Shown here one piece after another: positions 32,270-44,369 of a stretch of DNA of 64,000 nt. Positions within the stretch are counted from its first letter, which is position 1, and each line of letters begins with the position of its first letter. Both the position numbers and the translations under genes were made by a program. This DNA is from Boesenbergia rotunda. Lineage: Eukaryota; Streptophyta; Magnoliopsida; Zingiberales; Zingiberaceae. The DNA is taken from the NCBI GenBank assembly GCA_024364735.1, contig JAGFNQ010001192.1, positions 456,346 through 520,345 of the forward strand, given 5' to 3'. Under the pieces are notes generated by a model, which was given only the letters and a program-made list of their open reading frames with translations, was not told the origin of the DNA and searched no databases.

Positions 32270-32580
32270 GCAAGAAGGCCAGGAACTGAGAGGGAGCTAA
32301 GGGTGAAAGAGGTACAATTTAAATTATGTTTAATTTTAAATATATATAATTTGGTTTAAGTGTAGGGAGAGAAGACACTACAAAAATAAGTATCCTACTC
32401 ATCAGATTCGTACGTCACCACTGGCGGCAACGGAGGTACCAGCGCCAGGTGTCCGAAGGGACAAAAGTCATATCCAATGTTTCATGTGCAAAAAGTATGG
32501 GCACTACAAGAACTAGTGTCCAGACTGAAAAATGGCCTGATCCACAATGCAGAATATATGACGAAAGTAATAGAGGTGTG
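32270..32580 (+). pseudogene. gag: gag zinc-knuckle relic
   Basis: Only the nucleocapsid region of gag is left. The knuckle CFMCKKYGHYKN-stop-C is readable at 32478-32519, with TAG just before its last cysteine and TGA four codons later. The capsid part upstream has been deleted, as fewer than 250 bp separate it from the primer site. Confidence 0.75.
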
Positions 32581-34020
32581 AAAAGTTAATTTCTGCAAAA
32601 GTTTTTTTCAAATTCCTGCAAAGTTAGATAATTCTTCTGATAATTTAGATATTTATGTTGAGTTTCCTATTAAGTTAGATTATTTATGTAATAAATTAAA
32701 TATGTTATATGATAAATTAGTTGATAACACATCTAAATCAAATATAGATAATATTAATATATTGATTATCAACTCCTTGATTTTCAATATTAAGGCCACA
32801 ATTTTAAAAATTAATTCTAACATCTTAATTAATAATCCTGAAAATCATTTTACTTATCCTGAAAATCATTTTATTTATCTGAAAATCATTTTTACTTATC
32901 TTGAGATAATTTTGATAATCTTGAAGATAATGTTGATAATTTTGATGATAATACTCAACCCTTTATTAATATTTCTGAAGATAATCTTATTATGATATTG
33001 CTCAACCCTTAATTAATAATTCTGAAGATAATCTTAATAATTTTGAAGATAATTATGAAACCTTAATTACTAATTCTACTGATTTTGAATACAATGCTAC
33101 GACCTTAATTATAATCCTAAAAATTATTCTACTTATTTTGAATATAATAATATAATTTTAATTAATAATTCTGAATATAACTCTGAAGACGAAGATGATA
33201 TGAATTTATTAAAATTGAAGCTCTATTTAAAAAAACTTACAAGAATTCAAATAAAATAGAAGTATTAAATAAAATTAAAAACATAAAAACAAAAGAAATA
33301 ATTAATGAATCAAAAAATTTTAAATTAATGAAAATGATTCAATTAGACTCAAAATTAATCACAAATTTAACAACTTAAATTTTAATTAATTCTTAGCAAC
33401 TTAAAATCTTAATTTATTTTTTAAAAACTTAAATCTTAATTAATTCTTAACAACTTAAATCTTAATTAATTCTTAAAATCTTAAAATCTTAATTTAAAAA
33501 CTTAATTCCTAATTAATTGTTAACAACTTAAATCTTAATTTAATTCTTAACAACTTAAATCTTATTTAATTTTTAAAAACTTAATTCTTAATTAATTCTT
33601 AACAACTTAAATCTTAATTTAATTCTTAACAACTTAAATCTTAATTAAATCTTAACAACTTAAATCTTAATTAATTCTTAACAACTTAAATCTTAATTAA
33701 TTATTAACAATTCAACTTTAATAACAAACTCAATCTTTAATTAAAAATTCAAAATTTATACAAAATCCACAAACTAAATTTTAATTAATTACCTTCAATT
33801 ATGAAACTAAATAAATTCTATCCAACTGGAACAATCAATGATAATAAATATGTCAAAATGGATTGACATATTTGTAGGTTCACACGTTCTGTATCAAATC
33901 GAGAATTTGATACTTTATTAGAAATCTAATTAAAATGATTTGACTTGATTGATACATGCATGACTGTCATGTTCATGTATCTATTTATTTTTCTCGTATA
34001 TATCTATCATGTCATTCATG
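32580..34020 (+). repeat. AT-rich interior of element E with a minisatellite
   Basis: No gene. Asn/Ile-coding-looking repeats of TATTTTGAAAATCAT type (32830-33180) and an array of AACAACTTAAATCTTAATTA units of about 26 bp (about 33360-33715, ten or more copies). Confidence 0.65.
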
Positions 34021-34908
34021 TAACTTACTTTTGTGCTTAACTTAGAATGGCTAGATAGGAAAAAGATAGTTTGACACTTGCCTAACATAGTATCAGGGTG
34101 GGGCGAGATGATAGTACGTTAGGGAAGCTTGGTCTAGGTAGTCAGGAAGGGTAAGGAGTACTCGACTTGATCGACTTAGCTAAGTGGAACAAGTCAAAGC
34201 TACCTCGCCACATCCTAGACTAGTTAGACCAGAGTTTCTCAATGAGTAAATTAAACTTATTATTTTTTTAAAAGGCTTTGTCTAAGGAACGAATTGTTGA
34301 TCCAATAAGGCTTAGGCCAAAGAAAGCCCCTGTGCCTCGCCAAGACTAGGAAGCCAATTATTGAAATTTACTTTTAAGTTACTAATTGTTATATTTGAAT
34401 CTAACTCAAGGTCAAGCAATCTATAAAATTAAATTGAGAAAAATTATTCAAGCATCTCACAACACCTATAAGACAACCATGCTTATTTGTACTGCGACAT
34501 TCAGAATAGGTGAGATGATAAGGACTAATCAATTGATAAATGTTCTCAAAGTGTTTTCAAAATACTTAAAATATTTTCTTAAAAATTATTTTCAAAATAA
34601 TGATTAAACATAATAATGTTTTAATGAATTTCATGCTTGATTGTGTGTACCTATAAATATATTTAAAAAATTATATATCTTTGAAAGTTGTTTAACCTGC
34701 ACTTAGACACAAATCCTCTAGGTCAACACTAAAATCCCTTAAGACACATAGGTAGAGTTCCTTGTAGTTAATAAGGGTATCCAGAGAGTGTCAAATTCAG
34801 GGGGAGTCATTGCTTATCGTTACTTTTTTTTGAAAATCTAATCTTTCGAAAATTACTTAAAATGATTTACTTAAAAATTTTACTCCTTTTAAAGTGCTCT
34901 TCAAAAAA
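34021..34908 (+). other. noncoding interior of element E
   Basis: No gene. At 34060-34360 it carries, in sense orientation, the block also seen in elements 1 and 2 (GATGATAGTACGTTAGGGA and GCCTCGCCAAGACTAGG). Confidence 0.5.
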
Positions 34909-34913
34909 TGGTT

Positions 34914-37900
34914 TGTTGGTGGATCGGCTAGAGGGGGTGAATAGACGGTAAAAAAATAAAATGGAAGGCACTCGTCTTTTAAAAAAAACTTGGCCGCAAC
35001 TAAGAACGTTGCTTCCAAGGCAGTGGACGCTTAATAAAAATCTCCTTGTGACGGAGAAGCCTTACAACAATAACACGCTAGACTTTTAGAGATTTTACAA
35101 GAATAAATTAAATTGATCTCTAAAGCAAAAACTCTAAGCCTATTTATAGCCTAAGAGAATAAATCTGGATTTTTTATTGTTGATGAATTTTCTCATGGTC
35201 GTTGATCCATGGATGTAATCTGGATGGTTGATCTTGGATGGATTAAACTGTATCCATTGGATCTGATTAAAGGATAAGGTTATCCATTAAGAGATAAAGT
35301 TTAATTAAAACATTGTCTTCTGTTCGCAACAGCTAAAATGACTTTATCTTCTGCTCGCAACAATTTTAATTATATTGTTGCTTATCCCAATTGGTAAGTA
35401 TGGTGATATATGCATGTGAGGTTCGAGGTTCGAATCTTCACAACAACAAATAGATCCCTTTTTTTGAGCGCCTGGTTTGACTTGGTCAAACTGACCAGTC
35501 TTTTGGTTCTTTGTCTTCTGGGTGATTTCCGGCCAACCGGAGTTAGGCTCACTCGAACCCGACTCCGGCCTTTCGCCCCTCGAGTGTTCTTCCTCCCGGC
35601 TTCTCATCCCTCGGACACCGCGCACGTCCTTCTCGCTTTACCGGCGTACTCTTCCGCAGCTTCCGCATCTCTCAGATTGTACCGAGCCCGTCGGCTCACT
35701 TCCCCGCACAAGCCTTCTCGTCCGCTATGTTTTACGCTTGACTTCCTCCGTACCTAAGCTCCTACACACTTAGCAAAGGGATTAAACATACCAGGACCTA
35801 ACTTAAATCGGTTGATCACATCAAAATCAATTAGGGGTATTTACAATCTTCCCCTTTTTGATGTGCATCAATCCAAGTTAAGTTAGGGTAAACAAAATAA
35901 AAAAAAACATGCATAATAATGAAAACGGTGTAAAAAAAATTAAATTTAAAGTAAATTAAAATTCTACCCCTTAACTTAACCTTATTTCTCCCCCTTTGAT
36001 CACATCAAAAAAATGGGGAAACATAATTAGGGAGGGAAAAAATTTAAATTTTTAGTAATTTTTTTTAAACAAAATTATAGTCCTACTCTCCCCCTTTAAT
36101 ACCAAAATGTTTTTCTATCGAATTTTGAAACAATTCATAAAAAATCAAATATTTATAATAAATTTGAATATTTTGTCAAAGTCGAAGAGAAAGATATGAG
36201 TTTGGACAAAAATTTACAGCTTTAAATTTGTTCATCAAGTCTGGAAATAAATAAAAAAAATAGATACGAGTTTTTGAAGAATAAATTTAAAAGAAAAATT
36301 CGAAAAATACTTCGAAATTTTTTTTAAAAAATTATAATAAGTTCTTTCCACTATATCTGAATCATCAAAAATTAGATCTATGAAATAAATTATTTATCTA
36401 TTTTTAAAATTTTAATTTCAAATTTCGAGCGAAAAATCATAAAAATGAAAAATATTCGAAAAATATTAAATAATTCCCAGTAGATGGACAACATAATTGT
36501 GCATAAAAAACATAATTTTTGGAAAAAAAATTCTGCACATGAATAATAATAAAACTTATTAGTTTAAAACAAATTTCGGAACCCAAAATAAGTTCCTACA
36601 TGATTAATTAAAAACTTAGGCGGAATATAACTTTTGGGTACTTTTTTAAATTGACCCTTATGGTTTTTAAAATACCAATTTAAATTATCAAAAAAGTTAT
36701 TTTTCTTTTTTACGGAAATATGCGATATCAAGTTCTAATTTTTGCACTAAGTTTTTCAAATTATCATTTTCATTTTTAAAATATCAAAGAGGATGTAAGT
36801 GTTAATTCATTTTTTAATTTTTAATTTTCTTTTTCTAATCTACAATTAGATTTAAGCAAGGCTTTAACTCTTGCATATAACTGATTATGAGGAAGAAAAC
36901 AAACCTCACATACCGGGTCGCTTTCGAAAAGCGAGGTTCCTCTTTCGTCGTCACTTTCTTTTGACGTCTCTCCCCCTTCATCAGTGCTCCCTTCTTGATG
37001 GTTTGCCATCAGCGCAAGTCCTGCGTATTCTTGACCTTCCGATCCTTTAACGAGACTCATTCCAGGTGACCTTCAGTTTTGCCACTGAGGTACTTTCATG
37101 CAATTCCAAGAATTTCTCCCAGAGCTCTTTTGCCGAGTTATAATTCTCGATGCGGTTGACTTCATGCGTGGGAAGAACAGCAAGCAGATGAAATTCACTT
37201 TGCCGTTTGCTTCAAAGTCTGATTGCTCCTTCTTGGTCCATGACTCTATTTCTTTATCCTTGTCATTATTGTCTTTAGGAACTGAAAAACTATTTTTCAT
37301 AATTAGTAGCAGTTCAATATCAGTTTTAAAAAAAACCTGCATTCGGCGCTTCCACATCACGAACTCCCCCTCAAACTTTGGCGGGTAGATTACGGCTCCA
37401 ACCATTTTCTTGAAATTGTTGCAGTCGGTTGTTAGTCCTTCTGCGGCGACCTTGGCTCTGATACCACCTGTTGGATCGGGTTGGACCGGCTAGAGGGGGT
37501 GAATAGACGGTAAAAAAAAATAAAATGGAAGGCACTCGTCTTTTAAAAAAAAACTTGGCGCAACTAAGAACGTTGCTTCCAAGGCAGTGGACGCTTAATA
37601 AAAATCTCCTTATGGCAGAGAAGCCTTACAACAATAGCATGCTAGACTTTTAGAGATTTTACAAGAATGAATTAAATTGATCTCTAAAGCAAAAACTCTA
37701 AGCCTATTTATAGCCTAAGAGAATAAATCTAGATTGTTGATTGTTGATGAATTTTCTCTTGGTCGTTGATCCATGGATGTAATCTGGATGGTTGATCTTG
37801 GATGGGATTAAACTGCATCCATTGGATCTGATTAAAGGATAAGGTAATCCTTTAAGAGATAAAGTTTAATTAAAACTTTGTCTTCTGCTCGCAACAGCTA

Positions 37901-38409
37901 AATGACTTTATCTTCTGCTCGCAACAATTGTAATCAAATCGTCTGCTTATCCTAATTGGTAAGTATGGAGATATATGCTTGTGAGGTTTGTTGTTCGAAT
38001 CTTCACAACAACAAATAAATCTCTTTTTTCGAGCGCCTGGTTTGACTTGGTCAAACTGACCAGTCTTTTGGTTCTTTGTCTTCTGGGTAATTTCCGGTCA
38101 ACCGGAGTTAGGCTCACCCGAACCCGACTCTGACCTTTCACCCCTCGAGCGTCCTTCCTCCCGGCTTCTCGTCCCTCGGACACCACGCTCGTCCTTATCG
38201 CTCTACCGGCATACTCTTCCACAGCTTCCGCGCCCCTGGATTGTACCGAGCCCGTCGGCTCACTTCCCAGCACAATCCTTCTCATCCATTACGTCTTACG
38301 CTTGACTTCCTCCGTACCTAAGCTCTTGCACACTTAGCAGAGGGATTAAACATACCAGGATCTAACTTAAATAGGTTGATCACATTAAAATCAACTAGGG
38401 GTACTTACA
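34914..38409 (-). mobile_element. gag-remnant element F
   Basis: 3496 bp, minus strand, inside element E. 3' LTR 34914-35845 (932 bp), polypurine tract AAAAAGGGGAAGAT (35846-35859 on the plus coordinate), gag remnant 36821-37405, primer site 37455-37466, 5' LTR 37469-38409 (941 bp). Perfect target duplication TGGTT (34909-34913, 38410-38414). The interior is only 1623 bp and lacks pol. It is the same family and size as element G. Confidence 0.92.
36821..37405 (-). pseudogene. gag: gag remnant of element F
   Basis: Starts MVGAVIYPPKFEGEFVMWKR at 37405, the capsid N-terminus of copia Gag. The frame to 37073 (110 aa) is followed, after a shift, by 37060-36821 with acidic GGETSKESDDE and a CEVCFLPHNQLY segment. 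The middle of the capsid and the zinc knuckle are missing compared with gag at 10679-12175. The same reduced gag is present in element G, so the deletion predates both insertions. Confidence 0.8.
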
Positions 38410-38414
38410 TGGTT

Positions 38415-39558
38415 TTCCAAAATTTATTATGTTTTTCAAAATATTTTTTGAAAAATACTTCTTTAAAAGTTATTATATTTTTCAAAAGGAAGCTTTAAAA
38501 TGCTTTAAAAATACTTCTTCACTTTTGATTATATCTTTCAAAAATGCTTTAATTACTCTTATGATTTGGATAAACTCTAAAGACACAGAAAATTTTCTTT
38601 ATGATCTACAAGGATTCCTAAAATTATGTCAGGCTTAGGGGGAGTCCTAATTAAAAGAAATTTATGTACCTCTTCTTCTGATTACTTTAAATTTGAAAAA
38701 AAAAATTATTATGTAATTCTTTTTATTTGAATCAAACCCTAAAGACTCAGAGGAAGATTAACTTGTGGTTAACAAGTTTCCTAGGACTGTGTCAAGTTTA
38801 GGGGAAGTTCAAATTAAAAGAATTATTAAAAGTTTCAGAAATGCTATACTTTTAAAAACACTTTATCTTTGTAAGTACAATATTCATTCTTTTTGTAAAA
38901 CATGTATTGAAAAACTTTTTCATCTCTTGAACAATTTTGAAAAACTTTTCTCATCATTTGAACATCGTTGAAAATCTTTGAAAAATTACTTGAGTTTGTA
39001 AAAATCTTCAAGACACATAGGAAAGTTTTCCTTGTAGTTAACAAGGTTTCTAGGATTTTGTCAGATTGGGGAGGAATCCAAATCTAGAAATTTATTATTT
39101 TTTAAAAATTAAAAAACACATATTGAAAATACCTTATTTTGATTAGAAAATCTCTAAGACACATAGGAAATTTTCTTGTGGTCAACAAGATTCCTAGGAT
39201 TATGTCAGATTTAGGGAAATGCAAATCAATAAAGTGTTTATCTTTTCAAACTTTTTTAAGTACTTAGCGCTCTTTAAAATATTTTCTGAAAAAGTACTTA
39301 GTTTTTTTTTTAAAAACGGAGAATTTTAAAAATCATGTTCTTTTTATCAAAAATCATAAGTATTTTCAAAAATCACGTTAATATATTGTTGGTGCAAACT
39401 CGTTCTCATTATTATTACCTTATTTTTTTTATATCTATCAAAGGGGGAGAGAGTACCTTAAGTTAGATTTGTTTTTCGATTTCTCCCAAAGATTAACCTA
39501 AAACCCGTAGACTAGAACCTAGCTTAAGATTATTGTCAAATATCAAAAAGGGAGAGAT
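38415..39558 (+). other. 3' noncoding interior of element E
   Basis: No gene. Repeats of AAGACACATAGGAAA(G)TTTTC and CAAGRTTCCTAGGATT motifs (about 38735-39210) and purine tracts before the LTR (39438-39452 and 39545-39558). Confidence 0.55.
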
Positions 39559-41682
39559 TATTAATGCAAAAAGCATCAGACCTGAACAGTCAATCTCTAG
39601 TGTTTTGATGTTTGACAATATACCAAGGTCTGGTCAAAATGATCAAGGGTTAAACCAAACAGGACCTGATGTTTGGTAGGATAAACTTAAGTTTGATCAG
39701 TTTGACCAAAAGGTCAGCTAAATAGGATCTGATGTTTGGCAGAGAGAATAGTACCCAGGGTTGGTCAGTTAACTAAGGGATAAGCCAAATAGGACTTGAT
39801 GTTTGGTAGAGAGAGTATACTTATCTGAACTAAGCCAAACAGTACCTATAGTTTGAAAGAAAGAAGTCTAGTCAGGATTAAGATGACTAGCAAAGAAGTC
39901 CTTATCGAGGCACGAAATCTTGGTGAGTGAAGCTGGGTCCTAGTGAGTGAAGATAAATGGACGAAGTCCTGGTGAGTGAAGTTAGGTGGGCGAAGTCATG
40001 GTGAGTGAAGCTGGGCAAGAAGTCTTGACCTACAGGGTTGAGCATGAAGTCCTGGTTCGGGGAATTGGGCACGAAGTCCTGGCCGAGGGTTGGGCACCGA
40101 AGTCTTGGTCCAGGGGACTGAGCACGAAGTCCTGGTCGGGGATCGGGAAATGAAAACTTTGCCAAGCGAGGACTACGAACAGAAGTAGAGACGGGTCGAG
40201 GATCGGACGTCTCGAGATCAGGGAGTCTCGGAGGCTGAGCATGAGGTCTTGTTTCGGGGGACCGAGCAGATGACTTTGCCGAGCAGGGATCGCGGACAAA
40301 AGTAGAGACGGGTCGAGGATCAGACATCTCGACATCCGGGTTCTCGGAGGCCGAGCAAAAGTCCAACCGGAGGTCCCGATTGGCAAAAGGTAGCTTCTCC
40401 AGATTGGAGAAGGTGAAAGACGCGTTCCTCGGAAAGTGGAACAGTAGGCGTTAGTTAAACCTAGGATTTCAGTTGATATCCAAAAGTCAGAACCAGACAG
40501 CTCTTGCTGTCAATCAACTAAGGCATAATATTGTTTGTCTGTTTGTTGTGTGTTTTATTGTCTTGCAGGTACCTGGAGTTGGAGGCAAGATAGGAGAACA
40601 AACTTAAAACAAACAGAGGCTGGGAAAAAGGTTCCCAGGTGGATGAATGTATTCAGGCACCTGGGTCCATTCAGGCGCCTAGGATGTGAAATTTATCCCT
40701 GCGTCGAGTTCGCCGTTTGGATCACTTGGACCAGTTATTAGGTGCCTCAATGGCTCTAGGGAGGCCTAATACTGTGTATAAATAAGGGTGTCGATCCCTC
40801 AGTTGAAATATCAACTTTCACATCTGCTTAATCATTTTCTGCGAAGAAAAAGTACGAAGACGAAGCTCTGCAATCAAGGAGGCTTCAGGAGGATGTGCGC
40901 GACGCTTTAGAGTTCCAGATTGATCGAGATCGTCATCCTTTGTTTGGTTTGGATTTATTTATAAGTTACAATTCATTATTATTGTGCCTATACTCAACTG
41001 TAAGATGGGTTTCTCTGCCTCTAAAAATTTCAGAAAGAAGACCACTAGTGGACGAGCGTTGCCCGTACTTAGGCCTTGGACGTACTGACCCTAGGGGGTT
41101 GGGAACCAAGTAAAGTCTCACGTGTTAGTGTTGTGATTTCTCGTCTTTATTTATTATTCCGCTGTGTACTAACTGTTAGTAGGAGTCCTAAAGCAAATTA
41201 TGTGATGATTGACTAGGTACCTTTTGTATCATATTCTATCATTAATAAAGGCATGTTTGGTTATTATACTTTATATTTGTTCCAAATAACTAAGTATAAT
41301 AATGTCCTTGGGTAGTAGGTTCTTATCTGCATTATATCGATTGGTTGAATCGATAATGAGATGATGTAGAGAATACTATACTAAACCATTCATAGTCAAC
41401 ATTAATATTCAAGTACAATATTAATGTATGAAGACTAACATGTAGGTCAATTGATAACTTGAGCTCACAAGTCATGGATATATGATATCAAGTTGATACA
41501 TGGGTATACATTAGAGAATGTATATTGAATTGATCTCCATGGGAATGTTTCTAGATTGTCATAAACTTTCTAATGTGACTATTAGTATGAATAGTCGTTA
41601 GACTGAAGTCACTACAATTCCCTACATAAGAACTTATGTACTTTAGTATTATCAAACGTCACTCGTAACATGGTGGACTATA

Positions 41683-43573
41683 TGTTAGTAAGAGCCCTAG
41701 AGCCAATTATGTGATGATTGACTAGTGACATTTTGTATCATATTCTATCATTAATAAAGGCATGTTTGGTTATTATACTTACTTTGTATTTGTGCCAAAT
41801 AACTAAGTATAATAATGTCCTTGGGTAGTAGGTTCTTATCTACATTATATCGATTGGTTAAATCGATAGTGAGATGATGTAGAGAACACTACTCTAAACC
41901 ATTCCTAGTCAAGTATTAATATTCAAAGACAATATTAACGCATGGAGACTAGCATGTAGGTCAACTGATGATTTGAGCTCACAAGTCATGGATATGTGAT
42001 ATCAAGTTGACACATGGGTATACATTGAAGAATGTGTACTGAATTGACCCACCATGAGAAAGTTTCATAGATTGTCATATGAGTGTTATAAACTTTTTCA
42101 TGTGACTATTAATATGAATAGTCCTTAGACCTGAAGTCACTATGGTTCCCTACATAAGGAGTTATGTACTTTGGTATCGTCAAACGTCACCCGTAATAGG
42201 GTGGACTATAAAGGCGATCACTGGGTATGTAATGAATTATGCGGAGGAATGTGAGTGATATAGATGAGATCTATCCCTCCCATATGATGGGAGTGATATC
42301 TGTGGGCCCCTTGATCGAGTAGGACTACTAAAACACATGATCATGCTCAAATGAGTCAATATGAGATATTGAGCTCATTTGTTTGAGTGAGTCTACTCGG
42401 GGATCAAGAAACACAAAGATTGATCGAGGATGACACGGTCTATGCCTCATTGGTCAATCTAGATATCAAGGATAGAAGGACAAGGTCATACACTATCATA
42501 GTCACGGAGGTTTAGTCGGATCTCGACTTTTCTTGTTACTTGGGTAGCAATGATGCATTGCTAGATGCTGCTCATTGCTTATATGTTAAAAGCGTTTAGG
42601 CGCATTGCCAATGTTATGAGAACCTATTGGGTCACACACTAAGGACATGATGCTTCGGGAAATCTAATCGGGAGCCCGAGTTGGGAACTTGGGAGATCTG
42701 ATCGGGAGCTCGAGTTGGGAACTTGGGAGACTAGGTCGGGAGCTCGAGTTGGTAACTCGGGAACTCGGGTTGGTAGCTCGGCACTCGACAGACTGGGCTA
42801 GGAGCTCGGCAGACTGAGTCGGTAGCTCGGCACTCGGCAGACTGGGCTAGGAGCTCGGCAGACTAAGTCGGTAGCTCGACACTCGACAGACTGGGCTAGG
42901 AGCTCGGCAGACTGGGTCGGGAGCTCGACACTCGGCAGACTGGGTCGGGAGCTTAGCAACTTGCTCGGCAGACTTGGTCGGGAGCTCGGAGACTTGGTCG
43001 GGACGCCTGGTCGGAATTGCAGGGGAAATTCATTAAAGTGTTTAATGAAGGAAAGAGAAAAGTCTCTCTTCATTGGATGAAGAGAAGGTGAAGAGTCACA
43101 TGAAAAGATGTGCTCTTTATTGGCTTTAATGGAGGGAAGTCAAAGAGATAAAAGACTCTTCATATTCAATGGATGAATATAAAAGAGGGTCTAGTCATTT
43201 TGAATGACAAGTGTGTGTGAGCTTTCCCTTCTTCCCTTCCTCTCTTCTTCCTCCTCTCCCTCTTGGCCGAAACCCTCTTTTAGGTTCTTGGTGGTCTTGT
43301 GAACTACCTCAAGTTGCTAGCACAACTAAGGTAATTCTCCCGAAGTTGAGAGATTGTGTCAGTGTGGATACGAATAGAGGCATGGACACTTGAACGTGAA
43401 AGAGATCCGGCGCATCTTGGACGAGCGGGATAAGCAAAGGGCACGCTCCAAAGGTATACACTTTAGATAGATCTATTAAATAGATGAACTTCGTACAAGT
43501 TTTTCTTTCACATGGATCGCTCGAGGGATCTTGTTTCCGCTGCGTTTTGTGTTTTGATGCTGGAGTCCCAACA
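41683..43573 (+). mobile_element. solo LTR nested in a copy of its own family
   Basis: 1891 bp, TGTTAGTAAGAGCCC to GAGTCCCAACA, target duplication CTATA (41678-41682, 43574-43578). A GGGAGCTCG/GGCAGACTGG repeat array lies at about 42660-43010. Confidence 0.9.
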
Positions 43574-44369
43574 CTATAAAGGTGATCACTGGGTATGTAA
43601 TGAATTATGCGGAGGGATGTGAGTGATGTAGATGGGATCTATCCCTCCCATATGATGGGAGTGATATCTGTGGGTCCCTTGATCGAGTAGGATTACTAAA
43701 ACATATGACTATGCTCAAATGAGTCAATATGAGTTATTGAGCTCATTTGTTTAAGTAAGTCTACTCGAGGATCAAGAAACACAAAGATTGATCAGGATGA
43801 CACGGTCTATGCCTCATTGGTAATCTAAATATCGAGAATGGAAGGACAAGTTCATATATTGTCATAGTCACGGAGGTTAAGTCCGATCTCGATTTTCTCG
43901 TCACTTAGGTAGCAATGATGCATTGCTAGATGCCACTCATTGCTTATGTGTCTAAAGCGGTTTAAACATATTGCCAACGTTACGAGAACTTATTGGGTCA
44001 CACACTAAGGATACGATGCTTCGGAGATTAATTGATCTTAGTTTGACTAAGATTTGATCCGAATTAGATTAATTGAGTTAGACTCAAGTGAATCCAATTG
44101 GATTATGAGATTGAGATCTAATTTGAGTTTGATTCATTTAGATTAGACTCAACCACATTTGAATGAGATATTGATTTATTAAAATATTTAATAAATTAAT
44201 AATAGAGGAATATGAAAAGTTTCTCTTCATTGGATGAAGAGAAGTTGAAGAGTCACATGAGAAAATGTGTTCTAAGTGGGTTTTTATTAACATTAATGGA
44301 GGGAAACTAAAGGGACAAAAACTCTTCATATTCATGGGATGAGTATAAAAGAGTTTTTCTTGTCATTTG

